Positions 53,702 through 63,322 are shown, counted from the stretch's first letter. The stretch: 64,000 bases of DNA from Companilactobacillus kimchiensis (GCF_001438805.1 NZ_JQCF01000002.1:93682-157681), one strand, 5' to 3'. Notes: generated by a model not told the origin, from the letters alone. Program-made: numbers and translations.

Positions 53702-54577
53702 CTAACTATTTTCGGAACTATTTTCTTTAAATCTAGCTAATTGATCTAAATATTTCAAAACATCTTTTTTATAGTCATATTTTTCAATTTGTTTATTCAA
53801 AGCTTCATTGTTATGTGTAAATGCTTTGCCATCAGTAAAGATTTTTTTATACAGTTTAAAGAATGGCAAATTATTTTCTTCAGCAAATTTCAATTCATCA
53901 TCAATTGAATATGCAACTTTTCTAAAATCAATTCCACCGTAACCAGTATCATCAAAAGTTATAATCGTGTACTGAGCGCGTCTGTCAGCATTGAAATTAT
54001 CCCAAGCGGTATATGGTTGTCCAATGGAACCAGGATTAATGACTAATTGATCATTGCTACTGGTTCTAAATAGTTGATGGTGTGTATGACCATAAATAGC
54101 TATGTCATATGGTTTATTAAAGAGCAATTTATCGAAATTTTGCTGTTTTTTATATGGTAAAAGCTCATGACCATGATTTTGAGCCGGATAATTGTGCGTC
54201 AAAAGGATATTTAAACCACTAATCTTGGTTTCTGAGTAGATTGGCCATTGCTGCATTTGATTAAGGTATTTAGGGGCAATGTGATCTGAAACATATTTGA
54301 TGAGCTCAACTATGTAGGTGGTTTGGGGCTCTTGAATGTACTTACGACCAATCGTCAAGATATCCTCAAATAGGAAATCGTCCCAATTACCGCGGATCAT
54401 TTGGGTAGTATTAATCGAATTGAGTAGCTCCATAATAGAATCGGTACCAGGTCCAGGCATTAAAAGGTCGCCAAGAAACCAATATTCATCAACATTTTGT
54501 GATTCAGCATCTGCAATCACGTTTTTAAAAGCAGTGAAGTTACCGTGGATATCTGAAATTATTGCTACTTTTTTCAT
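53702..54577 (-). CDS. Metallophosphoesterase family protein
   Basis: A 291-residue calcineurin-like phosphoesterase: ISDIHGNFTAF (7-17), GDLLMPGPG (36-44), RGNWDDF, LTHNYPAQ and GHTHHQLF supply the metal ligands (Asp, His, Asp, Asn, His, His). Longer than YfcE (about 180), with a C-terminal extension of about 70 residues (FFKLYKK...NKQIEKYDYKK) similar to the protein phosphatase-like YfcE group of lactobacilli. Substrate unknown. GGGAG precedes the ATG. Confidence 0.87.
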   Translation of the reverse strand: MKKVAIISDIHGNFTAFKNVIADAESQNVDEYWFLGDLLMPGPGTDSIMELLNSINTTQMIRGNWDDFLFEDILTIGRKYIQEPQTTYIVELIKYVSDHIAPKYLNQMQQWPIYSETKISGLNILLTHNYPAQNHGHELLPYKKQQNFDKLLFNKPYDIAIYGHTHHQLFRTSSNDQLVINPGSIGQPYTAWDNFNADRRAQYTIITFDDTGYGGIDFRKVAYSIDDELKFAEENNLPFFKLYKKIFTDGKAFTHNNEALNKQIEKYDYKKDVLKYLDQLARFKENSSENS

Positions 54578-54969
54578 TTTTTACTCCCTTTCGTCATATA
54601 TTTTTATTTTATACTTATTTGTTGGTTTTGTTCTTTTGTATTGTTTTTTTTGTTGATGTTTTCGTAAAACATTTAAATTCATTTATACTATTATTCTAAT
54701 AACTGATCAATTTTAAACGCATTTATTGAACGTTTTCGTATCTTCAGGGTAACAACTCATCGCGAAATCACGTTTAAAGGTCCTTCTAAGACGTCTTCCT
54801 ACTTCAAAATCAACTATTTGTAGACCAATATTTAACCACTTTTCAAATCATCCAATTATTTTCGGTCCATACACCCTAGTCTAACAAGCTTTTGTTAAAC
54901 TTCTCTCTTTTGATTTGTTTTTATCTTCTTTTAATGTTTTCGTAAAACATTTAACTTCCCTTGAATATA
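54578..54969. other. AT-rich gene-free region flanked by a 20-base repeat
   Basis: The palindrome-containing sequence TGTTTTCGTAAAACATTTAA occurs identically at 54657-54676 and 54935-54954, 278 bases apart, both after T-rich tracts. TGTTTT and AAAACA form an inverted repeat with a 3-base centre. A related GTTTTCGTA lies near 54733. Between the copies I see no gene. Confidence 0.6.
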
Positions 54970-54996
54970 AAAAAGTAGCTATTATAGCTACTTTCA
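54970..54996 (-). terminator. recQ terminator
   Basis: On the minus strand GAAAGTAGCTA, loop TA, TAGCTACTTTTTT: a stem with T tract 10 bases after the recQ stop. Confidence 0.85.
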
Positions 54997-55005
54997 TCAT
55001 TAATT

Positions 55006-56796
55006 CTATTCAGCTTCTTGGAATTCTTTGATTTCATTAATGAAATCTGCCCCATATTGTTCAAGTTTTACTTTCCCTACACCACTGACGGCTAAGAATT
55101 CACCATTATTAGTTGGTATCCGAACACACATATCCTTGAGTGTTTTATCCGAAAAGATCATAAATGGTGGCAATCCCTGCTTACGTGCAAAACTCAGGCG
55201 CAAAGATCGGAGTTTTTCAAAGAGTGCAACATCAAAACTACCATCAGCCACCATTGGTTTAGCCGCAGGTACTCGTTCAAGCTCTCGCTTACGAGCTACA
55301 TTAACTTTACCCTTCAACACGGCGGAACCCTTCTCGGACAATAATAGAATTGGATACTCCCCACCACTACTTCTTAAAAAACCATTAGCGGTTAAAAAAT
55401 CAATCAAACGACTAGTCTCCTTTAAAGTCTTATCTTTAAAGATTCCAAAGGTCGATAATTTTTCAAAATGGCGCCAATCATCAGCCATATCATCCTTACC
55501 AACCAATACACGGGTAATAACCTTTTTACCATACTTTTGATTCATTCGTACGACACAACTAAGTGCCTTTTGAACATCTGAAGTGATATCAACAACTTCA
55601 CGATCATCTAAACAATTGGAACAACGACCGCAAGGATTCGTCTCGGTTTCACCAAAATAATCTAAAATAAATTTCATCAGACAAGATTCAGTTTCGGCAT
55701 AACGACTCATCTCAAATAATTTATTCTTAAGACTAAATTTATATTGATCATCACCCTGGGATTTATCAATAAAGAACTGATGCAATCGTAGATCGACAGG
55801 AGCATATAATAAGACTGCTTCGGCTGGTAAACCATCACGTCCTGCACGGCCGACCTCTTGATAATAGCTTTCAATTGTACCTGGAATAGTAAAATGCAGG
55901 ACATAGCGCACATTAGTCTTGTTGATACCCATTCCAAAGGCATTAGTCGCGACAATAACATTAATTCGATCAAATAGAAAATCCTCTTGCTGCTGATGGC
56001 GTTCTTGATCACTCAATCCAGCATGATAGCGTCCAACTTTAACTTCATTATCTTTTAAAAAATTATAGATATTATCAACATCTTCACGACGACCAGCATA
56101 AATAATACCTGATTCATCGATATGGGATTTAACATAATTTAAAATAAATTCAGTTTTATCAATACCACGCTCAATCTTCAAAGCCAAATTATCACGATCA
56201 AAACCAGTTTTGATAATGTTCTGATCAGTAATATCCAAGATATTAGCTAAATCATCTTGAACTTGTTCGGTAGCAGTAGCCGTCAACGCTAACCAAGCTG
56301 GAGTTCCTGGTATTTGTTTTAATGGTTCGATCATCTTAAGATAACTATCTCGAAAGTCATGTCCCCAAGACGAGAGAACATGTGCCTCGTCAATTGCTAT
56401 CAATGATATATCTAAGGCGGTTAGCCAACTATAAAATTCATCATCAACAATCTTCTCTGGGGCAACAAACAATAGCTTTACGGCACCACTTTCGATATAA
56501 CGCATTCTCTCTTCACGATCGTGCCACTCCACAGTACTGTTCAGATAAGTAGCTGGAATACCAACTTCGTTCAAACTGTCAACTTGATCTTTCATTAAAG
56601 ATATCAAAGGTGAAACAACTAGGGTTATTCCTGGAAGTATTGTAGCCGGTAATTGATAACAAATGGATTTCCCACCACCGGTTGGCATGATTCCCATAGC
56701 CCTCTTACCGGCCATTACCTTCTCGATCAGTTGTCTTTGGCCCGGTCGGAAAGTATCATAACCAAACTCTTCTTTTAAAATAGCTTCTAAATTCAA
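55006..56796 (-). CDS. recQ: ATP-dependent DNA helicase RecQ
   Basis: A 596-residue superfamily 2 helicase. Walker A is TGGGKS (39-44), motif II DEAH (136-139) and aromatic-rich loop SSWGHDFR (142-149). The second RecA domain contains TNAFGMGINK and GRAGRDG. The RQC zinc site has four Cys (CLMKF and CGRCSNC, about 370-395). An HRDC domain is at about 515-590. Length is typical. It unwinds recombination and replication intermediates. Confidence 0.96.
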   Translation of the reverse strand: MNLEAILKEEFGYDTFRPGQRQLIEKVMAGKRAMGIMPTGGGKSICYQLPATILPGITLVVSPLISLMKDQVDSLNEVGIPATYLNSTVEWHDREERMRYIESGAVKLLFVAPEKIVDDEFYSWLTALDISLIAIDEAHVLSSWGHDFRDSYLKMIEPLKQIPGTPAWLALTATATEQVQDDLANILDITDQNIIKTGFDRDNLALKIERGIDKTEFILNYVKSHIDESGIIYAGRREDVDNIYNFLKDNEVKVGRYHAGLSDQERHQQQEDFLFDRINVIVATNAFGMGINKTNVRYVLHFTIPGTIESYYQEVGRAGRDGLPAEAVLLYAPVDLRLHQFFIDKSQGDDQYKFSLKNKLFEMSRYAETESCLMKFILDYFGETETNPCGRCSNCLDDREVVDITSDVQKALSCVVRMNQKYGKKVITRVLVGKDDMADDWRHFEKLSTFGIFKDKTLKETSRLIDFLTANGFLRSSGGEYPILLLSEKGSAVLKGKVNVARKRELERVPAAKPMVADGSFDVALFEKLRSLRLSFARKQGLPPFMIFSDKTLKDMCVRIPTNNGEFLAVSGVGKVKLEQYGADFINEIKEFQEAE

Positions 56797-56865
56797 GTTT
56801 AAGTACTCTCCTCCAGTCTAAAAATAATATAGAACAAGCATATCACAACCGATTTAGTAGATAAA

Positions 56866-57510
56866 TTATTTCTTGATGGCTCGAATAACTAATTTAGTGA
56901 TCTGTTCTAAATCCATTTGAATTTGCTGCTCATTAGCATGATCAAGGATTCTCTGACTCTGTAAAAAATAAAATAGTAACTGACTAACGACTAATCTAAT
57001 AAAATCTACCGGCTCAATATCGGTTCGCATCTCCCCAGTGTCCTGTAATGACTGCCAGACATTATCTAGGAACATCCCTTTAACTGTCATGATTTTATCT
57101 ATTAACATATTACGTACTTTATCATTAATTAAAACCTGTGAGATCAAAATAATAGCCGCATCTTTATTCTGTACTAAAAATTGAAAACGATTGGTAACGA
57201 TAAAATGCACGATTCCTGCCAGATCCGCCTTATTCTGTTTGACCTGTTCGGTAAAACTTTTCCCATAAGCTGGTAAGATATGTTCAATAATTGGATCAAT
57301 AATAAATAACAACAAGTCATCCTTTGATTTAAAATACTTAAAAATGGTAGCCTGACTCATACCTGAACTTTCGGCAATCTGTGCTGTAGAGGTTCCATCA
57401 TATCCTTGAACCGAAAATAATTTTATAGCTGCTTGCAAAACCTTTTTCTTACCATTAGGCATATCACTAGTTGTTAACCAGTCGTTTAAATCCTCAAATG
57501 CTTTTTCCAT
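56866..57510 (-). CDS. TetR/AcrR family regulator of the ABC exporter
   Basis: A 214-residue regulator. The N-terminal helix-turn-helix is SVQGYDGTSTAQIAESSGMSQATIFKYFKSKDDLL (about 33-67). It is the last gene of a three-gene operon with an ABC ATPase and permease (five-base gap to the permease). It probably represses from the palindrome upstream of the ATPase gene (59354-59375). Confidence 0.88.
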   Translation of the reverse strand: MEKAFEDLNDWLTTSDMPNGKKKVLQAAIKLFSVQGYDGTSTAQIAESSGMSQATIFKYFKSKDDLLLFIIDPIIEHILPAYGKSFTEQVKQNKADLAGIVHFIVTNRFQFLVQNKDAAIILISQVLINDKVRNMLIDKIMTVKGMFLDNVWQSLQDTGEMRTDIEPVDFIRLVVSQLLFYFLQSQRILDHANEQQIQMDLEQITKLVIRAIKK

Positions 57511-57515
57511 CTTTT

Positions 57516-58610
57516 CTAAACCTTTCTATACTTTTTTAAACCAATAATATTTAACATCGTTAAAACAACTAAGAAGATCAATAAGATTCCAATCGATGGT
57601 AAAATTTTTACCAAGCCATCGCCCGACATTACGATGCCAGTCAGAGCATCTCCAGCGTACTTCAACGGTAGAATATACGAAATCACCTTCACCCCATTAG
57701 CCATCGTATCCAAGGGAATAATTCCGGAGAAAAAGACCTGTGGAACAATAACTAAGGGAATAAATTGCATCATTTGAAACTCCGACTTGGCAAATGTCGA
57801 CATTAAGATACCAAAGGCTAAAGCGACCAACGCTAGAATGAAGTTAATTAAAATTACGTAAAAGATATTACCAACCACTTCGACATTTAACGCCCAAACC
57901 GTAAAGAGAACAATAATCAAGGTTTGAATAATAGCCAACCCGCCATAACTGAGCATATAACCAAAAACGATATCTGATCTCTTAACTGGAGTTGCTAATA
58001 AACGATTCAATGTTCCTGATGTCCGCTCATTCAATAATGCCATTCCCGAAATTAAAAAGACAAAGAAAAAGACGAAGAATCCCATTAGGATCGGAACAAT
58101 TTTATCAAAGAAACTGGTATCAGCATCCCCATAGCGATATTTATTATGAATTTTACTCTGATGGACCCGATTCTCCGGTGCATTAGGCACTTGTGCCTGG
58201 ATTTTTTGTAAAGTCGTCTGTAACTGCTTAGTAGTATTGACGATGATTGAACTTTTCAAAGCTGCTTTTGTAAGATTCGTTTTACTAGCATCTGTATTAG
58301 CATAGGTAACGTAAAAGTCACTATTGCGATAATTGATCACTGCATCGACTTTTTTGTCATCCAAAGCCTGCTGCGCCTTTTGATTAGATTGATACTGCTT
58401 AGTTGAGATATGACTGACTTTATCAAGAGTGTTGACCAAGCTAGTGTTAACATTGACCGTTGCTAAATCAACATCAGTGGATGAATTCACGGAGAAGACT
58501 AGTTTCATCAAAAATAATACTAGAATTGGTGCTAAAAACATTAAAGCCAAGGTCCTTTTATCACGTAATAATTCTTTAGTAACTCGTTTAGCGATAGAGA
58601 TTCTTCTCAT
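57516..58610 (-). CDS. ABC-2 type permease (YhfT/YhgE-like drug exporter)
   Basis: A 364-residue membrane protein of the ABC-2 type: an N-terminal helix (about 20-38), a 130-residue external domain, then five helices (about 170-195, 215-240, 248-270, 283-305, 338-360). MALLNERTSGTLNRLLATPV is the typical cytoplasmic coupling segment. It overlaps the upstream ATPase gene by 23 bases. The pair exports an unknown drug-like substrate. Confidence 0.87.
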   Translation of the reverse strand: MRRISIAKRVTKELLRDKRTLALMFLAPILVLFLMKLVFSVNSSTDVDLATVNVNTSLVNTLDKVSHISTKQYQSNQKAQQALDDKKVDAVINYRNSDFYVTYANTDASKTNLTKAALKSSIIVNTTKQLQTTLQKIQAQVPNAPENRVHQSKIHNKYRYGDADTSFFDKIVPILMGFFVFFFVFLISGMALLNERTSGTLNRLLATPVKRSDIVFGYMLSYGGLAIIQTLIIVLFTVWALNVEVVGNIFYVILINFILALVALAFGILMSTFAKSEFQMMQFIPLVIVPQVFFSGIIPLDTMANGVKVISYILPLKYAGDALTGIVMSGDGLVKILPSIGILLIFLVVLTMLNIIGLKKYRKV

Positions 58611-59331
58611 TTTGCTGCGCCTCCGCTTTCAAAAAAACATCTTCAATTGAATCTACTTGATACGCTTGTTTCAAACTAGCTGGGTCATTATACGCAATGA
58701 TCTGTCCACCCAGTAATAAAGCCACATCATCAGTCAATTCAGCTTCATCCATCACATGAGTGGTTACTAGAATAGTTTTCCCTTGATTTCGCAAATTCTG
58801 TAACTCAGTCCAAATCTTTCTTCGTAAAGCTGGATCTACTCCGACCGTCGGTTCATCCAAGATCAAGATCTGATTAAATCCTAAAAGAGCAATTGCTAAT
58901 GACAAACGCCGTTTCATTCCACCAGAATAACCACTAACTCGTTTATCTAAGGCTGTGGTCAATTCGACCACTTGGGTAACATGCTGAATCTGTTGATTGG
59001 CTGCCCGTCCCTTAATAGCTTTCATATCTGCATAGAATTGCAGGTTCTCGCGCCCCGTTAACTGCTCGTATAAGGCATCTGATTGCGCCATATAGCCAAT
59101 TTTACCAAGTAACAGTCGATTAGGCATCTGTTGGTTAAAAACGGTTGTCTGACCGGAATCTGGAATCTCCATCCCTAAGATGATTTTAATGATTGTCGAC
59201 TTACCTGCTCCAGATGGTCCGATCAGGCCAATGATTCGTCCTTGCGGAATCTGAAAATTAATATTATTCAAAACTGTTTGTTTACCAAATTTTTTAATAA
59301 TTCTATTTAATGAAATTACTGTATTATACAT
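58588..59331 (-). CDS. ABC transporter ATP-binding protein
   Basis: A 247-residue ATPase: Walker A GPSGAGKST (about 38-46), signature YSGGMKRRLSLA (about 134-145), Walker B ILDEPTVGVDP. It belongs to the drug-exporter (CcmA/DrrA-like) group. First gene of the ATPase-permease-TetR operon; GGAGGT precedes the start. The TetR palindrome lies about 23 bases upstream. Confidence 0.92.
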   Translation of the reverse strand: MYNTVISLNRIIKKFGKQTVLNNINFQIPQGRIIGLIGPSGAGKSTIIKIILGMEIPDSGQTTVFNQQMPNRLLLGKIGYMAQSDALYEQLTGRENLQFYADMKAIKGRAANQQIQHVTQVVELTTALDKRVSGYSGGMKRRLSLAIALLGFNQILILDEPTVGVDPALRRKIWTELQNLRNQGKTILVTTHVMDEAELTDDVALLLGGQIIAYNDPASLKQAYQVDSIEDVFLKAEAQQNEKNLYR

Positions 59332-59353
59332 TTGATATGACCTCCGTTAAATA

Positions 59354-59375
59354 GGTGAGTGAGTGTTTACTCACC
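59354..59375. promoter_or_regulatory. TetR operator upstream of the ABC exporter
   Basis: GGTGAGT (59354-59360) and ACTCACC (59369-59375) form a perfect inverted repeat with an 8-base centre. Such TGAGT/ACTCA palindromes are frequent operators of TetR regulators of drug exporters. Confidence 0.65.
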
Positions 59376-59457
59376 AAATGTTTAAATTGAGTATAAAACT
59401 TTTTTCTCCAAAAGAAAAGCATCTCCATTTGATCTAAACAGACATGCCGGATAAAAT

Positions 59458-59943
59458 CTATTTTTCTAAATTTAATAATGTCTGTTTCATCTGCAATCCG
59501 CCCCGATAACCACCAAGCTTCCCCGTCTTAGTCAAGACCCGATGACATGGTATTACCATCAACAAGGGATTTTTACCGATTGCTGTTCCGACAGCCCGAA
59601 TTGCCTGAGGCCGATTGATAGCTTGAGCAATTTTGGTATAATTACTAACCTGACCATAAGGAATTTGTGCTACTTGTTGCCAGACAGCCTCTTGAAACGA
59701 AGTCCCCGTAATATCCTGCTTGATTGTAAACTCTTTTCTAACACCTTGAAGATATTCTTCTAATTGTACCCTGTAATCATTGACCTGTGCCTTACTATCA
59801 ACTAAGACCGCCTCAGGATAAAATTGCTTTAATTCCGTCACATCCCCATCCTGAGAACCAACAAATGCCAATCCATTACTGGTGGCACCCAACAGATAAT
59901 TATGCTGTTCTATTTTAAAACTATGATAATAAATTGTTTGCAT
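59458..59943 (-). CDS. ogt: Methylated-DNA--protein-cysteine methyltransferase
   Basis: A 161-residue suicide alkyltransferase repairing O6-alkylguanine. The active site is PCHRV (132-136, Cys133), with RAVGTA (116-121) as the helix-turn-helix Arg finger region and YGQVSNYTKIA before it. ATG 59943 is chosen because AGGTGG precedes it. Monocistronic. Confidence 0.93.
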   Translation of the reverse strand: MQTIYYHSFKIEQHNYLLGATSNGLAFVGSQDGDVTELKQFYPEAVLVDSKAQVNDYRVQLEEYLQGVRKEFTIKQDITGTSFQEAVWQQVAQIPYGQVSNYTKIAQAINRPQAIRAVGTAIGKNPLLMVIPCHRVLTKTGKLGGYRGGLQMKQTLLNLEK

Positions 59944-60012
59944 CTTTCGCACCACCTTTTTGTCTAGCCTTAGTATATGCTACCCACTACTTAAAAAGTG
60001 CAATATCGTTTC

Positions 60013-60072
60013 TTGCAAATCAGAATAAATTCCTTATAATTATATTGACGCTTGAAATGTAAGCGTATTAGT
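60013..60072 (+). promoter_or_regulatory. Promoter and cre-like site of the PTS IIA gene
   Basis: TTGCAA (60013-60018), 16-base spacer, TATAAT (60035-60040). Downstream TGTAAGCGTATTAG (60059-60072) matches the left half of a cre fully but only part of the right half. The 5' leader is about 135 bases. Confidence 0.45.
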
Positions 60073-60181
60073 GAAATTAACTTACTGTAATTTTTGATCC
60101 CTTTGAACTCTCCTCGAACCTTCAAAAACGATCATTTCATCACAGAGGTATCTTGCTAAGAATTTCAAGGAGGAAGATAAA

Positions 60182-60661
60182 ATGGGATTATTCTCAAGAA
60201 AAAAGATTGACGAGTTTGTTTCACCCGCTACTGGTAAATTGGTTCATTTGGACAAAGTCAGTGATCCAGTTTTCTCACAAAAATTAATGGGCGATGGCTT
60301 TGCTATAATGCCAACTAGTGATGAAATCGTTGCTCCAATCGGTGGTATCATCGGTACCGTGTTCCCAACCAAGCATGCTTTAATGATCACCTCTGCTCAT
60401 GGACTAGAAATAATGCTCCATTTAGGTATTGATACCGTAGAATTAAATGGCAAACCTTTTGAAATGTTTGTTAAAGAAAATGATACTGTTGTAGCTGGTC
60501 AAAAATTGGCTACTATGGATCTAGCACAAGTTCAAGCTGCCAAAAAGGCTACTTCAATTATGACCATTATCACTAATTCTGATGCGGTCAAAGATATGGG
60601 TACTTTTGAAGAAAAGAATATTGCTGCTGGGGAAACTGCTTTAGACGTAAATGTTAATTAA
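60182..60661 (+). CDS. PTS glucose-type IIA protein, stand-alone
   Basis: A 159-residue IIA(Glc)-fold protein. The phosphorylated His is His80 in LHLGIDTVEL, with partner His65 in TKHALMI; FSPATGKL-type start and VEV-like hydrophobic core are present. It is a free protein rather than a domain of a permease, so it may serve several EIIBC transporters or regulate. AAGGAGG precedes the ATG. Confidence 0.92.
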   Translation: MGLFSRKKIDEFVSPATGKLVHLDKVSDPVFSQKLMGDGFAIMPTSDEIVAPIGGIIGTVFPTKHALMITSAHGLEIMLHLGIDTVELNGKPFEMFVKENDTVVAGQKLATMDLAQVQAAKKATSIMTIITNSDAVKDMGTFEEKNIAAGETALDVNVN

Positions 60662-60670
60662 AACTCAAAC

Positions 60671-60703
60671 AGAGCTGGGGGTATCAACCTGGTTCTTTTT
60701 TTT
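60671..60703 (+). terminator. Terminator after the PTS IIA gene
   Basis: AGAGCTGGG (60671-60679) pairs with CCTGGTTCT (60688-60696, G-U pairs allowed), followed by a long T run. Confidence 0.75.
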
Positions 60704-60760
60704 ACTTTATTTTTGTGAGTAAATTTGACTAACTGTATAATAAGTATCGGAGGTTCTACT

Positions 60761-61588
60761 ATGGTTAAAATTCCTTATCTATCTGGCTTTGAGGCCTACT
60801 TAAAAACTCGGCAGATCTCACCCAAAGCACACACAGAATATATGAATTCACTTAATGATTTCTTTACCTACACGATTCAACACAATAATGATTATAAAAT
60901 ATCGGAAGATATTAAAGATGTTCATGAAATGGATGTCCGCTTATTCAAAAACTTTATGCTCGATAACCTACAGCTTAGTCCTAGCACTATCAACAAGGTT
61001 ATCAGTAACCTCAACGTCTACTTTAAGTACCTCTTTGGCGTTAAAAAAAGTCCTGAGATTCCCACGCTTAACATCAACAGCGTAACGGTCGCTAAACAAT
61101 CAGATTTCCCAACCGTGGTCTTTTTGAAATTGCCAGATTATTTGGCCGCACCACTCAGTATCTACACCAGATTGCTTATCTTGATCATCTCTAAGGGCTT
61201 TAACTATAAAGATGCCTTGGAACCAAATTTTTATCAAAAGTTTGAGCAAATGAAATTTGATGATGCTGAGGAGAGATTCTTAAATTTATACAAAGCGTAT
61301 GTCGAACCATACCGTTCATATTGGAATAATGATAATCTATTCTTAAGTCGTAATCGTGGTGCTAATACTCCCCTGCTTACTGTGAGTGCCTTACATCGTG
61401 ATCTCAAACGTGATAGCGATACAACTAAACTTGATCTAGCACCCAAAAAACTTTACACAACTTTTATTTTACTAGCTTTGAGTACGAGAAATCTTTCTGA
61501 TGATCAACAAAATGCCCTAGATGCACTGGATACACCATCACTAATGTATTATCGCCGACTCAAGCGAGAGACAAATTTTGATATCTAA
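60761..61588 (+). CDS. XerD-like protein without catalytic residues
   Basis: A 275-residue protein with the two-domain outline of XerC/D: a SAM-like core-binding domain (about 1-110; YLKTRQISPKAHTEYMNSLNDFFTY) and a C-terminal half of the catalytic-domain size. In the second half the first Arg is not found in the expected LLILIISKGFNYKDAL helix, no HxLR motif is seen and the final Tyr motif is unclear. It therefore resembles the catalytically inactive XerD-like proteins of streptococci. GGAGG precedes ATG 60761. It is followed 13 bases later by a LOG-family gene. Confidence 0.7.
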   Translation: MVKIPYLSGFEAYLKTRQISPKAHTEYMNSLNDFFTYTIQHNNDYKISEDIKDVHEMDVRLFKNFMLDNLQLSPSTINKVISNLNVYFKYLFGVKKSPEIPTLNINSVTVAKQSDFPTVVFLKLPDYLAAPLSIYTRLLILIISKGFNYKDALEPNFYQKFEQMKFDDAEERFLNLYKAYVEPYRSYWNNDNLFLSRNRGANTPLLTVSALHRDLKRDSDTTKLDLAPKKLYTTFILLALSTRNLSDDQQNALDALDTPSLMYYRRLKRETNFDI

Positions 61589-61601
61589 GGAAAGAAAAAT
61601 C

Positions 61602-62174
61602 ATGAAAAACATTGCAGTATATTGTGGTGCGTCCACAGGAAATGAAGAAATTTATACGACTGGTGCTAAAAAGCTCGGCCAATGGATCGTTAAAAATAAT
61701 TACGGATTAACTTATGGCGGTGGTCGTTACGGATTAATGGGTGTCGTTGCTGACAGTGTCCTCAATAATCATGGATTCGTACACGGGATTATTACTACCG
61801 AGTTAGCTAGTCGAGAACTATCACACAATCAACTATCCAAATTGGATATTGTCTCTGATATGTCGCAAAGGAAACAAGCTATGTTAAATGACTCTGTCGC
61901 AAATATCGCTCTGCCTGGAGGGCCTGGGACACTAGAAGAAATCTCTGAGGCCTTCTCTTGGACAATCATTGGCGACAGTACCAGTCCTTGTGTCTTTTAC
62001 AACATCAATCATTATTATGACGACCTAGAAAGCTTTTTTAATTCCATGACCGATCGAGGATTCATGGAAGAGAGGACTCGTAAAACCCTACTGTTTAGTG
62101 ATTCTTTAACGGAAATTGGTCAATTCATCAATACTTATACCCCACCAACTTTACGTGATTATAATACTAAATAA
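61602..62174 (+). CDS. LOG family nucleotide hydrolase (TIGR00730)
   Basis: A 190-residue Rossmann-fold protein with MSQRKQAML (88-96) and PGGPGTLEE (105-113), the signature of LOG proteins, often misnamed lysine decarboxylases. They cleave ribose 5-phosphate from nucleoside monophosphates, releasing free bases such as cytokinins. TAAGGAAAG precedes ATG 61602. It is co-transcribed with the XerD-like gene. Confidence 0.88.
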   Translation: MKNIAVYCGASTGNEEIYTTGAKKLGQWIVKNNYGLTYGGGRYGLMGVVADSVLNNHGFVHGIITTELASRELSHNQLSKLDIVSDMSQRKQAMLNDSVANIALPGGPGTLEEISEAFSWTIIGDSTSPCVFYNINHYYDDLESFFNSMTDRGFMEERTRKTLLFSDSLTEIGQFINTYTPPTLRDYNTK

Positions 62175-62380
62175 TTGAGCATATTATTTAACTCCTATTT
62201 CATTTGGGGTTATATTCTACTTGTCAGATAGATAAGAAATATCTGGCGAATATACTCCTTAGATATACATTACAAAATATAATTTTCTCATTAATACTAC
62301 GTACAAATAAATATCCTCCCAATTTTGTATAATTAGTAAAAGATAGACCAATTCAATTTAAAAACTCTCTGATATATAAC

Positions 62381-62420
62381 AAAAAAGCACGCTGGAATTA
62401 ATTTTCCAACGTGTTTTTAA
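62381..62420. terminator. Shared terminator of the LOG and sugar transporter genes
   Basis: AAAAAGCACGCTGGAA pairs with TTCCAACGTGTTTTT (one C-A mismatch) and is symmetric for both strands. The 200 bases between the LOG gene and this hairpin contain nothing I can name. Confidence 0.75.
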
Positions 62421-62431
62421 TTTGCTTTTTA

Positions 62432-63322
62432 TTATAGAAGTGTTGTTACACTACCGGCAATAACAACTAATACTAAACCAGATAGAATAAAGACCATTTC
62501 TTTTTTTGTCTTTCTTTCATGCAGAATATAAATACCACCTAAAGTTGCGATGATAACATTCATTTGTGAAAGGATAAAACCAGTAGCTAATCCATTAACA
62601 TTAGGACGAGCTGAGATCAAGTATGTCAAAGCCGCAAATGCAAAGAAGAACCCACTGATAATATTCGTATATGAACTCTTTGCCTTAAATGGCTTCTCAG
62701 AACGATTCTTCTTCGTAACTACTGCAAAGATCGTAGCGACCACTGCCATACCTAAGGCTTGAGGCAAAAATGCTTCAAAACCATTAACGGTAACTGCTTG
62801 TGGGAAAGCTGAGTAACCTAAGTAACCAATTTCAGCAAACGCAACTAAGATTGTTCCCTTAACGGCATTGAAACCACCATCTTCTTTAGGTAACTTCTTT
62901 TCACTAAAAGTTGTCAACCAAACACCAAAGATAATCAGGACAATCGCTGAGAAACCAATCATTTTGGCACTGCCTTTAGCCCATTCACCAAGGACCAGGA
63001 CACTCCATAATGAAGCTCCGACTAATTGGAAACCAGTTGAAATTGGCATAGTTCTGGAAACACCCATCTCAGAAAAAGCATAAAATACTAAGATTTGACC
63101 TAATGACCAAAAAGCACCTGATAGGAAAGTAAAGAGAAATTCTTTGCCACCTAACATTGGTGTCTGACGAACAAGTGCAACTACTATGGCAAAAATCAAA
63201 GTACCATAAGTTGTTCCAAGGATTTGATTAACTGGTTTACCGCCAAATTTACCAGTAAGAATGGGAAATAGTCCCCATCCGATCATTGGCATAAGACCAA
63301 TCAATAGATTTAATGCATTCAT
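62432..63322 (-). CDS. GRP-family sugar transporter (GlcU/RbsU-like)
   Basis: A 296-residue membrane protein with ten hydrophobic helices of the drug/metabolite superfamily, and the family sequences GWGLFPILTGKFGGKPVNQ and GTTYGT at the start, GFQLVGASLWSVL in helix 4. Members are H+-linked glucose (GlcU) or ribose (RbsU) uptake proteins. Specificity cannot be settled. GGGAG precedes the ATG. A cre-like element overlaps its promoter. Confidence 0.9.
   Translation of the reverse strand: MNALNLLIGLMPMIGWGLFPILTGKFGGKPVNQILGTTYGTLIFAIVVALVRQTPMLGGKEFLFTFLSGAFWSLGQILVFYAFSEMGVSRTMPISTGFQLVGASLWSVLVLGEWAKGSAKMIGFSAIVLIIFGVWLTTFSEKKLPKEDGGFNAVKGTILVAFAEIGYLGYSAFPQAVTVNGFEAFLPQALGMAVVATIFAVVTKKNRSEKPFKAKSSYTNIISGFFFAFAALTYLISARPNVNGLATGFILSQMNVIIATLGGIYILHERKTKKEMVFILSGLVLVVIAGSVTTLL

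Noticed and set aside
54336..54656. 106-codon plus-strand frame over the phosphoesterase start
   Set aside because: Mostly antisense to the phosphoesterase gene, and the remainder is a T-rich intergenic run.
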